Assembly (NCBI RefSeq): GCF_000820305.1
Contig: NZ_CDBH01000064.1
Location: 248,001-312,000, forward strand
DNA: 64,000 bases
Direction of reading: 5' to 3'
Source of the DNA: Aeromonas dhakensis
Lineage (GTDB): Bacteria > Pseudomonadota > Gammaproteobacteria > Enterobacterales > Aeromonadaceae
This document shows positions 9,688 to 19,762 of the stretch, in pieces (position 1 is the first letter of the stretch; every line of letters starts with the position of its first letter). A program made the translations under genes and the position numbers. Below the pieces are notes generated by a model. It searched no databases. It was given only the letters and a program-made list of their open reading frames with translations, and was not told the DNA's origin.

Positions 9688-9719
9688 CAAAAGAAAAGGG
9701 GCCACATTCTATGTGGCCC
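9688..9719 (-). terminator. Intrinsic terminator of the chemoreceptor gene
   Basis: GGGCCACAT (9699-9707) pairs exactly with ATGTGGCCC (9711-9719). On the minus strand the stem is followed by CTTTTCTTTTG. It sits between the chemoreceptor stop and the rlmI start and isolates the two genes. Confidence 0.8.
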
Positions 9720-9782
9720 GCTGGCAAAACTCAAACAACCTTGGCAGATAGCGTCAGGCTCTGGGCGCTTGTTGTTAAAAAA

Positions 9783-11213
9783 TCAGATCTTTAGCCCTTT
9801 CAATGCCTGGGCCAGCTCGGTGGCGGTGGCCTTGAGGCCGGCAGTGCCGGCCACCGAGGCGCTGGCGGACGCTTCCACCTGGCCCGCTTCATGGCGCACC
9901 TGATCCAGATTGCGGGTGATCTCTTCGGCCACCGAGCTCTGCTGTTCGCTCGAAGTGGCGATCTGGGTGCTCATCTCCAGCACAGCATCGCTGTGGTTGC
10001 TGAGCTTGTCGATGTCTAGCCCCACCTCGCTGATGAGCTGCTGACTGCTGGCCGCCCGCTCCACCGTCTTCTCCATGATGTCGTTCAGTGCCCCGGTGCC
10101 GGCCTGCAGCTCTTCAATCATCTGCTGGATCTCTACCGTGGCCTGCTGGGTACGGCTGGCCAGGGTGCGAACCTCGTCGGCCACCACCGCGAAGCCGCGA
10201 CCCTGCTCGCCGGCGCGGGCCGCCTCGATGGCAGCGTTGAGGGCCAGCAGGTTGGTCTGCTGGGAGATGGCGTTGATGACGTTGACCACTTCATTGATGC
10301 GATTGGCATTGTGGGTCAGCCGTTCCACCGCGCCGGAGGCGTTGCCGATCTCGTCGGCCAGGGTGCGGATGGCGGTGATGGTGCGCGATACCCGGGAGGC
10401 GCCGTTGGCCGCCTCTTCGCTCGACTGGCGGGTCTGCTGCAGGGTGTCGTTGGCGTTGCGGGCAACCTCGCGAATGGCGGCGGACATCTGCTCCATGGCG
10501 GCTGCCAGGGAGTCCATGTGTTGGCGCTGGGAGCGGGCCATGGTTTCGCCTTCGCTGGCATGATCGCGAAACTCGTCGGCGGCCATGGTCAACGCCTCGG
10601 CGGACTCTTCCACCAGCTGTACTATCTTGTGCTGGCGGTCGGTGAAGCGGTCGATGCTGCCGGCCAGGATGGAGAACTCGTCGCGCACCGGGAAGAAATT
10701 GAGGCGGAAGGTGAGATCGCCATCCGCCACTGTCTGCAGCGCCTTGTTGGTGGAGTAGAGCGCCCCCGACACGAAGGTCATCAGGTAGTGGGTCACCAGG
10801 GCCAGCAGGGCGGCCAGCACGGCTATGATGGTGAGGGTGGTTCCTTGGCCATCCCACAGGGAGTAGCGGGAGGCATCCAGGGTCCCGGTGACGACCCCGG
10901 CCTGGCCGGCGCTGGCGCCGTATCGATAGATGTCGCCCTGCTGGGTTAACCCTGTGCTGCCGGTCGGGCTCAGCGTGAGCTCGGCGGGCAGGGTCAGATC
11001 GGCGTGCTGGCTGGCCAGCTGGGCGCTCAGTTCGACCCGCTGCTTGAGCTGATCCAGGCGCAGCTGCATCTCCTGCTGATGGCCGCCTGCCAGCAGGTAC
11101 CAGCTGATAAAGGCGATGAACAACAGTGGGCACCAGAAGGTGATGAGAAATTTTTCGCTGATCGTGAGGTGAATGAGATAACGGTCAACCCACCGAAACT
11201 TTACTTCTTTCAT
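9783..11213 (-). CDS. Methyl-accepting chemotaxis protein
   Basis: The 476-residue receptor has a first membrane helix at about 22-43, a short periplasmic region of roughly 80 residues, a second helix at about 127-149, a HAMP segment and a cytoplasmic signalling domain. The highly conserved hairpin tip is present in the stretch [19 protein letters not shown] and on to [13 protein letters not shown]. The ligand-binding region is too short for a Cache or PAS domain, and no ligand can be assigned. It signals through CheA/CheW, which are not in this window. Confidence 0.93.
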   Translation of the reverse strand: MKEVKFRWVDRYLIHLTISEKFLITFWCPLLFIAFISWYLLAGGHQQEMQLRLDQLKQRVELSAQLASQHADLTLPAELTLSPTGSTGLTQQGDIYRYGASAGQAGVVTGTLDASRYSLWDGQGTTLTIIAVLAALLALVTHYLMTFVSGALYSTNKALQTVADGDLTFRLNFFPVRDEFSILAGSIDRFTDRQHKIVQLVEESAEALTMAADEFRDHASEGETMARSQRQHMDSLAAAMEQMSAAIREVARNANDTLQQTRQSSEEAANGASRVSRTITAIRTLADEIGNASGAVERLTHNANRINEVVNVINAISQQTNLLALNAAIEAARAGEQGRGFAVVADEVRTLASRTQQATVEIQQMIEELQAGTGALNDIMEKTVERAASSQQLISEVGLDIDKLSNHSDAVLEMSTQIATSSEQQSSVAEEITRNLDQVRHEAGQVEASASASVAGTAGLKATATELAQALKGLKI

Positions 11214-11298
11214 AATGGTATTGCGTCCTGCAAGGGGATGAGAGTGTCGCGCTCATTATCGCCTTGGAGGGAAATTTCTTAAGGGGAAGGTGTGAGAA

Positions 11299-11571
11299 AT
11301 GGGAGAGCAATCGTTTGTCGTGCGAGTGTGGGGCCTGGTGCAGGGGGTGGGGTTTCGTTACTTCACCCGGGAGCGGGCGCTGCAACTGGGGCTGCGGGGC
11401 CATGCCTACAACCTGGAAGATGGCTCGGTGGAGATCCTCATCTGCGGGCCGGAGCAGAGCGTGCAAATGATGCTGGGCTGGCTGGAGCGTGGCCCGCGCA
11501 CCGCCGAGGTGACCCGGATGGAGTATGAAGTTGCGCCACCGCCCAAGGGGAGCGGCTTTCATACCAATTGA
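11299..11571 (+). CDS. acyP: Acylphosphatase
   Basis: The 90-residue protein carries both family signatures: the phosphate-binding loop VWGLVQGVGFRYF with the catalytic arginine, and GHAYNLEDGSVEI with the catalytic asparagine. It hydrolyses carboxyl-phosphate bonds of acyl phosphates. A GGGGAAGGTG-like ribosome site lies just before the start. The gene corresponds to YccX, which neighbours rlmI in enterobacteria. Confidence 0.95.
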   Translation: MGEQSFVVRVWGLVQGVGFRYFTRERALQLGLRGHAYNLEDGSVEILICGPEQSVQMMLGWLERGPRTAEVTRMEYEVAPPPKGSGFHTN

Positions 11572-11608
11572 GCGCCTTGCCACGCCAATGATGCCAAACA
11601 GCCATAAA

Positions 11609-11635
11609 AAACGGGAGCCTTGCGGGCTCCCGTTT
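11609..11635. terminator. Bidirectional terminator between acyP and a GST gene
   Basis: AAACGGGAGCC (11609-11619) pairs exactly with GGCTCCCGTTT (11625-11635). A-run on one side and T-run on the other serve the two convergent genes. Confidence 0.85.
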
Positions 11636-11660
11636 GCATTGACGGTTTCTTGTCCGCAGG

Positions 11661-12296
11661 TCAGCCGGCCTGAGCGGCATCGGCGATGGCCTGGGTCTTG
11701 GCCAGCACCGCCTGCAGGGCGGGGCGTTTGGCCAGACGATCCCGATAGGCCGCGAGTTTGGGCGGAATGGTCTGCTCGAAACGGGTGGCCCACATCAGGG
11801 TATGGGCCAGCAGCAGATCGGCGATGGTTACCTGCTCACCCAGCAGGTAACCCTGCTCGGGCACCCAGGATTCGGCGATGGCCGCCGCCTTGTCGAACTC
11901 CCACTTGGCGGTGGGGAAGATGGCCGGCAGGCGCTGGGCCTCGGGCAGGGCGAAGCGGTGCTTGCCGATGGTCCACAGCGGCTGTTCCAGCTCGCAGGTG
12001 ATGAAACTGACCCACTGGGCGTGCAGTGCCGAGGCCTGGGTCCCTCTGGCCGGCAGCCAGTTCGGGCCATACACCTCGGCCAGGTACTGCATGATGGCGG
12101 CGGACTCGGTCAACACGAACTCCCCGTCCTTGAGCACCGGCATCTTGCCGCTTGGATTGAGGGTCAAAAACCAGTCGCTGCGATTCTCGCCCTTGGCGAA
12201 GTCGAGAAACTGGAACTGCCATGCCACGTCCAGCTCTTCCAGTAACCAGGATACGCGCAGGGCCCGGCTGACGGGGGTGCCATATAAGGTGATCAT
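11661..12296 (-). CDS. Glutathione S-transferase
   Basis: The 211-residue protein has a GST N-terminal domain (MITLYGTPVSRALRVSWLLEEL, then GKMPVLKDGEFVLTESAAI with the cis-proline and glutathione-contacting ES) and a helical C-terminal domain (EQVTIADLLLAHTLMWA). It is unlike the other GST-family protein at 7361, so the two are not a recent duplication. Substrate is unknown. It converges with acyP across a shared terminator. Confidence 0.9.
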   Translation of the reverse strand: MITLYGTPVSRALRVSWLLEELDVAWQFQFLDFAKGENRSDWFLTLNPSGKMPVLKDGEFVLTESAAIMQYLAEVYGPNWLPARGTQASALHAQWVSFITCELEQPLWTIGKHRFALPEAQRLPAIFPTAKWEFDKAAAIAESWVPEQGYLLGEQVTIADLLLAHTLMWATRFEQTIPPKLAAYRDRLAKRPALQAVLAKTQAIADAAQAG

Positions 12297-12440
12297 GCTT
12301 GCTCCTTGCCTGATGAATGGGCCATGGGCCCGAAGTGAATCGCCAGTCTAGGCAAATTGCTTGGGAGCAACAAGCACCCAAGGTGGGAGACAAAGCGCAA
12401 AACGGCGCAAGCGGTGGGAGAAGAGGAGGAGGAAAGAGGG

Positions 12441-12468
12441 AAAATAAAAGGGAGGCCCCAGGCCTCCC
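12441..12468 (-). terminator. Intrinsic terminator of metG
   Basis: GGGAGGCC (12450-12457) pairs with GGCCTCCC (12461-12468). On the minus strand the hairpin is followed by TTTTATTTTC. It lies 25 bases beyond the metG stop. Confidence 0.85.
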
Positions 12469-12493
12469 TCATTGTTAACGGCTACGGTAGCGT

Positions 12494-14527
12494 TTACTTG
12501 ACGCGCATGCCAGGCTGGGCCCCTTCCTGCGGCTCCAGGATCCAGAGATCCTTGCCACCCGGGCCGGCGGCCAGCACCATGCCTTCGGACATGCCAAAGC
12601 GCATCTTGCGCGGGGCCAGGTTGGCCACCATCACGGTCAGCTTGCCTTCCAGATCTTCCGGGTTGTAGGCGGACTTGATGCCGGCAAACACCTGACGGGT
12701 CTCGCCGCCGATGTCCAGTTGCAGCTTGAGCAGCTTGTCCGCTTCCGGCACCGCTTCGGCCTTCGTGATCAGCGCCACGCGCAGGTCAATCTTGGCAAAA
12801 TCGTCGTAGGCGATGGTTTCGCTGATGGGGTCATCAACCAGCGGACCGGTGGCTTTCGGTGCCTGCTCCTTGGCCAGATCCTCCTTGGAGGCCTCGATCA
12901 TGGCGTCAATCTTGGCCGGCTCGATGCGGGAGAAGAGCGCCTTGAACGGGGCGACAGTGTGGTCGACCAGCGGGGCGGCGATACCATCCCAGCTGAGGGT
13001 CTCGGCCAGGAAGGCCTCGGCGCGCTCGGCCAGCAGCGGCATGACGGGCTTGAGGTAGGCCATCAGCACACGGAACAGGTTGATGCCGACGGAGCAGACC
13101 GCTTGCAGCTCGGCATCCGCCCCTTCCTGCTTGGCGATGACCCAGGGGGCCTTGTCGTCCACGTAGCGGTTGGCCTTGTCGGCCAGTGCCATGATCTCGC
13201 GGATGGCGCGGCTGAACTCGCGGCTCTCGTAGGCCTCGGCGATGGCGGTGCGGGCATTGGCAAACTCGGCGTAGAGCTCAGGCTCGGCGCAGGTGGCGGC
13301 CAGCTTGCCGTCGAAGCGCTTGGCGATGAAGCCGGCGTTGCGGGAAGCGAGGTTGACCAGCTTGTTGACCACATCGGCGTTGACGCGCTGCACGAAGTCT
13401 TCGAGGTTCAAGTCCAGATCGTCGATGCGGCTGTTGAGCTTGGCGGCATAGTAGTAACGCAGGCACTCCGGATCCAGGTGGTTCAGATAGGTGGAGGCCT
13501 TGATGAAGGTGCCCTTGGACTTGGACATCTTGGCGCCGTTGACGGTCACGTAACCGTGCACATTGACCTTGGTCGGCTTGCGGAAGCCCGCGCCTTCCAG
13601 CATGGATGGCCAGAACAGGCAGTGGAAGTAGGCGATGTCCTTGCCGATGAAGTGGTAGAGCTCGGCCTCGGAGTCCGCTTTCCAGTAGCTGTCGAAATCG
13701 ATGTCACCGCGCTTGTTGCACAGGTTCTTGAAGGAGGCCATGTAACCGATGGGGGCATCCAGCCAGACGTAGAAGTACTTGCCCGGGGCGCCGGGAATTT
13801 CGAATCCGAAATAGGGGGCGTCACGGGTGATGTCCCACTGCTGCAGGCCGCTTTCGAACCACTCCTGCATCTTGTTGGCCATCTCTTCCTGAATGGCACC
13901 GGAGCCGCGCACCCAGTCGGCCAGCCAGGTTTCAAACTGCGGCAGGTCGAAGAAGAAGTGCTCGGAGTCCTTCATCACCGGAGTGGCGCCGGAGACGGCA
14001 GATTTCGGATCGATCAGTTCGGTCGGGCTGTAGGTGGCGCCACAGCTGTCGCAGTTGTCGCCATACTGCTCCGGGGACTTGCACTTGGGGCAGGTGCCCT
14101 TGACGAAGCGATCCGGCAGGAACATGGATTTTTCCGGATCGAACAGCTGGGAGATGGTGCGGCTCTTGATCTTGCCGCCGGCCTGCAGACGGCCGTAGAT
14201 AAGCCCGGCCAGCTCGCGGTTCTCGTCGCTGTGGGTGGAGTGATAGTTGTCAAAACTGATGTTGAACCCGGCGAAGTCAGCCTGGTGCTCCTGGGAGACG
14301 GCCGCGATCATCTCTTCCGGGGTGATCCCCAGCTGTTGGGCCTTGAGCATGATCGGGGTGCCATGGGCATCGTCGGCACAGACAAAGTGCACCTGGTGAC
14401 CGCGCATTCGCTGATAACGAACCCAGATATCGGCCTGGATGTGTTCCAGCATGTGGCCAAGATGGATGGAGCCATTGGCATAGGGAAGGGCGCAGGTTAC
14501 CAGCATTGTACGAGGATCAGTTGCCAT
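12494..14527 (-). CDS. metG: Methionyl-tRNA synthetase
   Basis: The 677-residue enzyme starts [19 protein letters not shown], giving exactly the E. coli length. Class I signatures are present: HLGH near residue 22 and KMSKSKGT near 333. The zinc-binding knuckle [17 protein letters not shown] and the C-terminal tRNA-binding dimerisation domain ([18 protein letters not shown]) are also present. A longer frame upstream reads through the divergent apbC promoter region and is not conserved. The divergent metG/apbC arrangement is the same as in enterobacteria. Confidence 0.97.
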   Translation of the reverse strand: MATDPRTMLVTCALPYANGSIHLGHMLEHIQADIWVRYQRMRGHQVHFVCADDAHGTPIMLKAQQLGITPEEMIAAVSQEHQADFAGFNISFDNYHSTHSDENRELAGLIYGRLQAGGKIKSRTISQLFDPEKSMFLPDRFVKGTCPKCKSPEQYGDNCDSCGATYSPTELIDPKSAVSGATPVMKDSEHFFFDLPQFETWLADWVRGSGAIQEEMANKMQEWFESGLQQWDITRDAPYFGFEIPGAPGKYFYVWLDAPIGYMASFKNLCNKRGDIDFDSYWKADSEAELYHFIGKDIAYFHCLFWPSMLEGAGFRKPTKVNVHGYVTVNGAKMSKSKGTFIKASTYLNHLDPECLRYYYAAKLNSRIDDLDLNLEDFVQRVNADVVNKLVNLASRNAGFIAKRFDGKLAATCAEPELYAEFANARTAIAEAYESREFSRAIREIMALADKANRYVDDKAPWVIAKQEGADAELQAVCSVGINLFRVLMAYLKPVMPLLAERAEAFLAETLSWDGIAAPLVDHTVAPFKALFSRIEPAKIDAMIEASKEDLAKEQAPKATGPLVDDPISETIAYDDFAKIDLRVALITKAEAVPEADKLLKLQLDIGGETRQVFAGIKSAYNPEDLEGKLTVMVANLAPRKMRFGMSEGMVLAAGPGGKDLWILEPQEGAQPGMRVK

Positions 14528-14713
14528 ATAGTCGTTCTTGATGTGCTTGTTGGGATGATAGAGTGCCGTGCATGTTACCCGAATTGGGGGTAGCCTGCCT
14601 AGGGTTGTGGCTCGTCCAACCCGCCGGCGCACGCCGGTCGGCAAGCAGGCAAGCCACTGATTTGTGTGCGGTAACCGTTCACCTCAAGATAATGACAAGA
14701 TAATGAGGAGTTA

Positions 14714-15796
14714 ATGGTGATTGATTCAGTAAAACAGAGCCTGGCCGAATTTAAGCCGGCAGGGTGGGGCAAGGATCTGGTGGCTGCCGGCTTCGTGCGC
14801 AGCATCGACAAACAGGGTTCGGCGCTCACCATCAAGCTGGTGCTGCCCTTCGCTGGCCACTCCCTGTTCGAGCAGATCCAGCAGGACTTCGATGCCCGGC
14901 TGCGCAGCGTCACCGGCGCGACCCGTATCGACTGGGTAGGCGAGATCGAAGTGGCCAGCATGCCGCGGGCGCAGGGGCTGGCGGCGGTGCAGGGCATTCG
15001 CAACATTATCGTGGTCGCCTCCGGCAAGGGCGGGGTGGGCAAGTCCACCACCGCCGTCAACCTGGCGCTGGCACTGCAAAAAGAGGGGGCGCGGGTCGCC
15101 ATTCTGGATGCGGATATCTACGGTCCCTCCATTCCGACCATGACCGGAACCCTCAAGGAGCGTCCCGTCAGCCATGACGGCAAGCTGATGGAGCCGGTGA
15201 TGGCTTGTGGCCTCAAGAGCAACAGCATCGGCTATCTGGTCTCCGAGCAGGATGCCACCATCTGGCGCGGCCCCATGGCGAGCAAGGCGCTGGCCCAGAT
15301 CCTCCACGAGACCCGCTGGGGCGAGGTGGACTACCTGGTGGTGGACATGCCGCCGGGCACCGGTGACATCCAGCTCACCCTGGCCCAGCAGGTACCGACC
15401 ACGGCAGCGGTGATCGTTACCACCCCTCAGGATGTGGCGCTGGCGGATGCGCGCAAGGGGGTGGCCATGTTCAACAAGGTCAATGTGCCCGTGCTCGGCA
15501 TCGTCGAGAACATGAGTTATCACGTCTGCAGCGCCTGTGGTCATCATGAGGCGCTGTTCGGTACCGGCGGTGGCCAGAAGATGGCCGAGCAGTATCAGGT
15601 GGCCCTGCTGGGTCAGCTGCCACTGCACATCGACATCCGCAAACACATGGACGATGGCTGCCCGACCGTGTTCGGCGCACCGAAAGGGGAGCTGGCAGAG
15701 GCCTATCTGAAACTGGCCCGTCGGGTGGGCGCTGAACTCTATTTCAGCGGAAAACCGATTGCGACCCCCCTCTATGCCATGGCGCTGGATGAATAA
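14714..15796 (+). CDS. apbC: Iron-sulfur cluster carrier protein ApbC/Mrp
   Basis: The 360-residue protein has an N-terminal MIP18/DUF59-like region (about 1-90), a deviant Walker A motif GKGGVGKST at about 104-112 and the cluster-binding CxxC at C272/C275. It is a Mrp/NBP35 P-loop ATPase that carries 4Fe-4S clusters to target proteins. The start is preceded by GAGGAG. Divergent from metG as in E. coli. Confidence 0.95.
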   Translation: MVIDSVKQSLAEFKPAGWGKDLVAAGFVRSIDKQGSALTIKLVLPFAGHSLFEQIQQDFDARLRSVTGATRIDWVGEIEVASMPRAQGLAAVQGIRNIIVVASGKGGVGKSTTAVNLALALQKEGARVAILDADIYGPSIPTMTGTLKERPVSHDGKLMEPVMACGLKSNSIGYLVSEQDATIWRGPMASKALAQILHETRWGEVDYLVVDMPPGTGDIQLTLAQQVPTTAAVIVTTPQDVALADARKGVAMFNKVNVPVLGIVENMSYHVCSACGHHEALFGTGGGQKMAEQYQVALLGQLPLHIDIRKHMDDGCPTVFGAPKGELAEAYLKLARRVGAELYFSGKPIATPLYAMALDE

Positions 15797-15825
15797 TCGG
15801 CGGTCGGCCGTTTGGGGTGGATTTG

Positions 15826-15851
15826 AGGGTGGGCAGGGCTCACCCTTTTTT
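15826..15851 (+). terminator. Intrinsic terminator of apbC
   Basis: AGGGTG (15826-15831) pairs with CACCCT (15841-15846), extended by an inner stem with one G-T pair. A run of six T residues follows. A TATAAT element lies immediately downstream (15853-15858) and may belong to the udk promoter. Confidence 0.75.
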
Positions 15852-15906
15852 ATATAATGGATCGGTTTAAACAATCCCCACTGCTCTTCTCTTTAGGTAT
15901 TTTTCA

Positions 15907-16551
15907 ATGTCTGATACTCAACATTCGTGTGTGATCATCGGTATTGCTGGTGCATCCGCGTCCGGCAAAAGTCTTATAGCCCAAACCATCTATGAAGAGC
16001 TGGTGGCCGAGCTGGGAGCCGGTCAAATTGGCGTGATCACCGAGGATTGCTACTATCGCGATCAGACCCACCTGACCATGGAAGAGCGGGTCAAGACCAA
16101 CTATGACCACCCCAATGCACTGGATCACGACCTGCTGGTACAGCACCTGAGCCAGCTGGTGCAGGGGGATGCCGTCAACATTCCCCAGTACTCCTATACC
16201 GAACACACCCGCATGAGCGATGTGACCCCCTTTGCCCCGCGCCGGGTGATCATTCTGGAAGGGATCCTGCTGCTGACCGACAGCCGCTTGCGCGATCTGA
16301 TGGATGCCTCCATCTTCATGGATACCCCGCTCGACATCTGCCTGCTGCGCCGCTTGGTGCGCGACGTGCAGGAACGCGGCCGGACCATGGATTCCGTGCT
16401 CAAGCAGTACCAGAAGACGGTGCGTCCCATGTTCCTGCAGTTTATCGAGCCTTCCAAGCAGTATGCGGACGTGATCGTGCCCCGTGGCGGCAAGAACCGC
16501 ATCGCCATTGACATGCTCAAGGCGCGGATCCGCCATATGTTGATTGGTTGA
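15907..16551 (+). CDS. udk: Uridine kinase
   Basis: The 214-residue protein has the P-loop [11 protein letters not shown] near its N terminus and the uridine kinase segments [23 protein letters not shown] and [14 protein letters not shown]. It phosphorylates uridine and cytidine with ATP or GTP in pyrimidine salvage. It is followed by a terminator and then dcd, another pyrimidine enzyme. The same two genes are neighbours in E. coli, in a different order. Confidence 0.96.
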   Translation: MSDTQHSCVIIGIAGASASGKSLIAQTIYEELVAELGAGQIGVITEDCYYRDQTHLTMEERVKTNYDHPNALDHDLLVQHLSQLVQGDAVNIPQYSYTEHTRMSDVTPFAPRRVIILEGILLLTDSRLRDLMDASIFMDTPLDICLLRRLVRDVQERGRTMDSVLKQYQKTVRPMFLQFIEPSKQYADVIVPRGGKNRIAIDMLKARIRHMLIG

Positions 16552-16560
16552 GAGATATCA

Positions 16561-16585
16561 AGCCGGGTGATGCCCGGCTTTTTTA
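16561..16585 (+). terminator. Intrinsic terminator of udk
   Basis: AGCCGGG (16561-16567) pairs with CCCGGCT (16573-16579) and is followed by a T-tract. It lies 9 bases past the udk stop. Confidence 0.85.
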
Positions 16586-16614
16586 AATGAACAATTTGTC
16601 AGGAGAGTCGCCCA

Positions 16615-17196
16615 ATGCGTCTTTGTGATACCGATATCGAACGTCATCTGGATGAAGGCAAGATCGTCATTGAGCCAAGACCCGGTATTGAACGGATCAG
16701 TGGCGTCAGCGTCGACGTGCTGCTGGGCAACGAGTTTCGGGTGTTTCGCGATCACACCGCCCCCTACATCGACTTGAGCGGGCCGAGCAGCGAGATGGCC
16801 GACGCCATCGATCGGGTGATGAGCGACGAAATCCACATTCCCGATGGGGAAGCCTTCTATCTGCATCCGGGTCAGCTGGCGCTGGCGGTCACTTATGAAT
16901 CGGTCACCCTGCCGGCGGATATCGTCGGCTGGCTCGATGGCCGTTCCTCCCTGGCTCGCCTGGGCCTCATGGTACATGTGACCGCACACCGCATCGATCC
17001 GGGCTGGTCCGGCCGCATCGTGCTGGAGTTCTACAACGGCGGCAAGCTGCCGCTGGCGCTGCGCCCCAAGATGAAGATCGGTGCGCTGAACTTCGAGATG
17101 CTCTCCGGTGTGGCGGCGCGCCCCTACAACAAGCGGGAAAACGCCAAGTACAAAAGCCAGCAGGGCGCCGTGGCCAGCCGCATCAACCAGGACTGA
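16615..17196 (+). CDS. dcd: dCTP deaminase
   Basis: The 193-residue enzyme converts dCTP to dUTP, the main source of dTTP precursors in enterobacteria. The sequence is conserved throughout with family segments [44 protein letters not shown] (here cited in two parts, 16929 onward) and [15 protein letters not shown] strong AGGAGAG site precedes the start. It shares pyrimidine metabolism with the upstream udk. Confidence 0.96.
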   Translation: MRLCDTDIERHLDEGKIVIEPRPGIERISGVSVDVLLGNEFRVFRDHTAPYIDLSGPSSEMADAIDRVMSDEIHIPDGEAFYLHPGQLALAVTYESVTLPADIVGWLDGRSSLARLGLMVHVTAHRIDPGWSGRIVLEFYNGGKLPLALRPKMKIGALNFEMLSGVAARPYNKRENAKYKSQQGAVASRINQD

Positions 17197-17595
17197 TCTG
17201 GCCTGCGTGATCCTTGGCCGTCGACAAGAGACAATATGCTAAAGAAGGGTGCCCGCAACGGCGCCCTTATCCATGGTGGTGGCAACCTGCGTCGGCAGGG
17301 AAGTTGTCGGTTCCTTGTGCAATTTTCCCTTTTGGGTCGGTCCAGGATTGACGCAGCGTGGCCCTGTGGAGGGAGATGGAAGGGGCCAGAGATGATGAAT
17401 TGTTCCCGTTTGGGGACTGTTTTTGTCAGGCAAGGTCTGTTTAATTAATCCAAGACAAGCCGCATGGTGACTGGCGCTAAGCTATTTTTTGGCTGAATGC
17501 TCTTTTTTTTTCTTACTGAAATATTTCAACAACGGGTATGGCGTTATCAGCCTTCTGGCATAATCCGCCGCAACTCATAAACAGGTTCGTTTTTT
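17197..17595. other. Intergenic region between dcd and pitA
   Basis: No gene is recognisable in these 399 bases. A hairpin AAGGGTGCC/GGCGCCCTT (17245-17268, one G-T pair) near the start could terminate dcd, although it has no T-tract. The part before pitA is A+T-rich, with a T-run at 17502-17510 and a CATAAT sequence at 17559-17564 that could be a -10 element. I do not see a convincing Pho box. Confidence 0.5.
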
Positions 17596-19065
17596 ATGTT
17601 TGAAATGTTTAGTGGTTTGGGTTTGTGGTGGTCAATCGGTTTGGTATTGGCCGTTTTTTTTGTGTTGGCCTATGAATTCATCAATGGCTTTCACGATACC
17701 GCCAACGCGGTAGCAACAGTCATCTATACCAAGGCGATGCCGGCACATACGGCCGTGGTGGCCTCCGGTCTGTTCAACTTTGCTGGGGTCATGATGGGCG
17801 GGTTGGGGGTGGCCTATGCCATTGTTCACCTGCTGCCCATCGATCTGCTGCTCGGAATGGACTCTACCCAGGGTCTGATCATGGTGTTCTCCCTGCTGTT
17901 TTCCGCCATCGTGTGGAACCTGGGCACCTGGTTCTTCGGGATCCCCGCATCCAGCTCGCACACGTTGATCGGCTCCATCCTGGGGGTAGGCGGCGCCTAT
18001 GCCTGGATCAACCATCAACCGCTGGAGGAAGGCATCAACGTCGGCAAAGCCATCGACATCATGCTCTCCCTCATCATCTCGCCCACCGTCGGTTTCATCA
18101 TTGCGGCCATACTGCTGTTTGCCATGAAACGTGTCTGGCAGGGCAGCAAGATCCACAAAACGCCGGAAGAGCGCCTGCTGGTGGATGGCAAGAAGCATCC
18201 GCCGTTCTGGGCTCGCCTCACGCTGGTCGCCTCTGCCATGGGGGTCAGCTTCGTGCACGGCTCCAACGATGGCCAGAAGGGTATCGGTCTGGTGATGCTG
18301 GTGCTGATCTGCATGGCGCCGGCCTACTTCGCGCTGGACATGAACAGCCGCTCCTACGATCTGGATCGCACCCAGGATGCCAACCAGCGCATCATGGAGA
18401 TCTATCAGCGTAACCATGAGCAGGTTTCCAAGGTGGTGGACTTCAAGGTGCCGGCCCAGGCCCAGGAAGAGCTGATGATCCACTGCGCCGCCTCCGGTGC
18501 ACTGCAGGCCATGGCCACCCTGGACAATCGTCTTGCCCAGGTGCGTACCTATGAAGAGATGGACCTGACCGATCGCCGTGAAGTACGTCGCCTGCTGCTG
18601 TGCATCGACGATACCGCCCGCAAGGTTTCCAAGCTGCCGCTGCCGGCCAAGGAGCTGACCGATCTGGCCAAATGGCGCAAGGATCTGACTGCGACCGCCG
18701 AATACGCGCCGACCTGGGTTATCGTCTCCATTGCCCTGGCGCTTGGCTGCGGTACCATGGTGGGCTGGCGTCGTATCGTCTACACAGTTGGTGAGAAGAT
18801 CGGCTCCTCCGGCATGACCTATAGCCAGGGGATTGCAGCCCAGATCACGGCAGCTGCCTCCATCGGTATCGCCAGTCTGACCGGCATGCCGGTGTCCACC
18901 ACCCATATTCTCTCCTCTGCGGTAGCGGGGACCATGGTGGCCAACAAGTCGGGTCTGCAGAGCCAGACCATCAAGACCATTCTGATGGCCTGGGTGCTGA
19001 CCCTGCCGCTCACCATGCTGCTCTCCGGTGGTCTGTTCCTGATCAGCAACCATCTGTTCAGCTGA
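17596..19065 (+). CDS. pitA: Low-affinity inorganic phosphate transporter Pit
   Basis: The 489-residue membrane protein has the duplicated PHO4/Pit signature: FINGFHDTANAVAT in the first half and SIGIASLTGMPVSTTHILSS in the second. About ten membrane segments flank a large hydrophilic central loop (residues about 190-360). It takes up phosphate as a metal-phosphate complex with protons. No Pho regulatory genes are next to it. A strong terminator follows. Confidence 0.94.
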   Translation: MFEMFSGLGLWWSIGLVLAVFFVLAYEFINGFHDTANAVATVIYTKAMPAHTAVVASGLFNFAGVMMGGLGVAYAIVHLLPIDLLLGMDSTQGLIMVFSLLFSAIVWNLGTWFFGIPASSSHTLIGSILGVGGAYAWINHQPLEEGINVGKAIDIMLSLIISPTVGFIIAAILLFAMKRVWQGSKIHKTPEERLLVDGKKHPPFWARLTLVASAMGVSFVHGSNDGQKGIGLVMLVLICMAPAYFALDMNSRSYDLDRTQDANQRIMEIYQRNHEQVSKVVDFKVPAQAQEELMIHCAASGALQAMATLDNRLAQVRTYEEMDLTDRREVRRLLLCIDDTARKVSKLPLPAKELTDLAKWRKDLTATAEYAPTWVIVSIALALGCGTMVGWRRIVYTVGEKIGSSGMTYSQGIAAQITAAASIGIASLTGMPVSTTHILSSAVAGTMVANKSGLQSQTIKTILMAWVLTLPLTMLLSGGLFLISNHLFS

Positions 19066-19086
19066 ACCAGTTCCATCTGATTGTCA

Positions 19087-19110
19087 AAAGGGCCCCAAGG
19101 GCCCTTTTTT
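19087..19110 (+). terminator. Intrinsic terminator of pitA
   Basis: AAAGGGCCC (19087-19095) pairs exactly with GGGCCCTTT (19099-19107) around CAA, followed by further T residues to 19110. Confidence 0.9.
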
Positions 19111-19715
19111 CATGTATTCAAAACAAACATTTAGCCATAGCTTGTAGTAGACGAGGACGCCAATGCTCTCGTTATATGCCATCAAACGAAATATTTGAAA
19201 ACAATGTATAAAGACTCCTTGCTGATCTCGCCCATATCACGACCTTCAAAAAAAACCGTCTATAAAGCGAGGGGATTTGACATCGACAAAAATGTGGCCC
19301 GTTAGACCAATCACTCAAGTAGTGGGGAGGCCAATCGGCGCAAGCCGCAGAGTTCAGATGATGTAACGAGGCAAAGACAAAGAGTAGAAATGTGCGTTGG
19401 TGAATATCCGATAGAAGAAATGGACAGTGTGCAACGCCATGAGCAATGTTCTGCTCCGCTATCACAGCTGCACTGCTGCCTGGAGTGGGGGAGCAAGCCG
19501 TGTTAACGCGGTTTCAACATGATGATCATCTCTGCTGTCGTAAAACGACCGGGGTATATGGATGCATCAGCGGTATGAAGCCTGGATAGTGGGGTAGGGA
19601 AGCATGACGGGATCGGTTTGCACAGAGTGACATAAAGAAGATGAGCAGACGGTAATGGACTGGGTTGCAGGCGCTGCTCCTGGGTCAATACGAGCTACAT
19701 AGATAGAGAGATAAA
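19111..19715. other. 600-base A+T-richer region without recognisable genes
   Basis: This stretch between pitA and rne is visibly richer in A+T than its neighbours and has no frame with family resemblance. The longest minus-strand frames (19172-19465, 19311-19496, 19503-19688) lack ribosome sites and have unusual compositions. It has no tRNA-like cloverleaf that I can find. It could be a decayed gene or horizontally acquired remnant. Confidence 0.5.
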
Positions 19716-19744
19716 AAAAGAGCCACACAGTATGTGGCTCTTTT
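19716..19744 (-). terminator. Intrinsic terminator of rne
   Basis: GAGCCACA (19720-19727) pairs with TGTGGCTC (19733-19740), extended by A and T runs. On the minus strand it ends in seven or more T residues. It lies 20 bases beyond the rne stop. Confidence 0.9.
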
Positions 19745-19762
19745 ATCAGGCTAGCGGGTCAA

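Noticed and set aside
12719-14593. 624-codon open frame on the plus strand opposite metG
   Set aside because: It is the mirror of a high-G+C gene with strong codon bias; metG is certain on the other strand and the antisense product has no family resemblance.
17632-19053. 473-codon minus-strand frame opposite pitA
   Set aside because: His/Gln/Gly-rich shadow translation with no ribosome site; pitA is unmistakable.
19172-19465. 97-codon minus-strand frame between pitA and rne
   Set aside because: No ribosome site, odd residue composition and no family resemblance; kept only as part of the unexplained A+T-rich gap.
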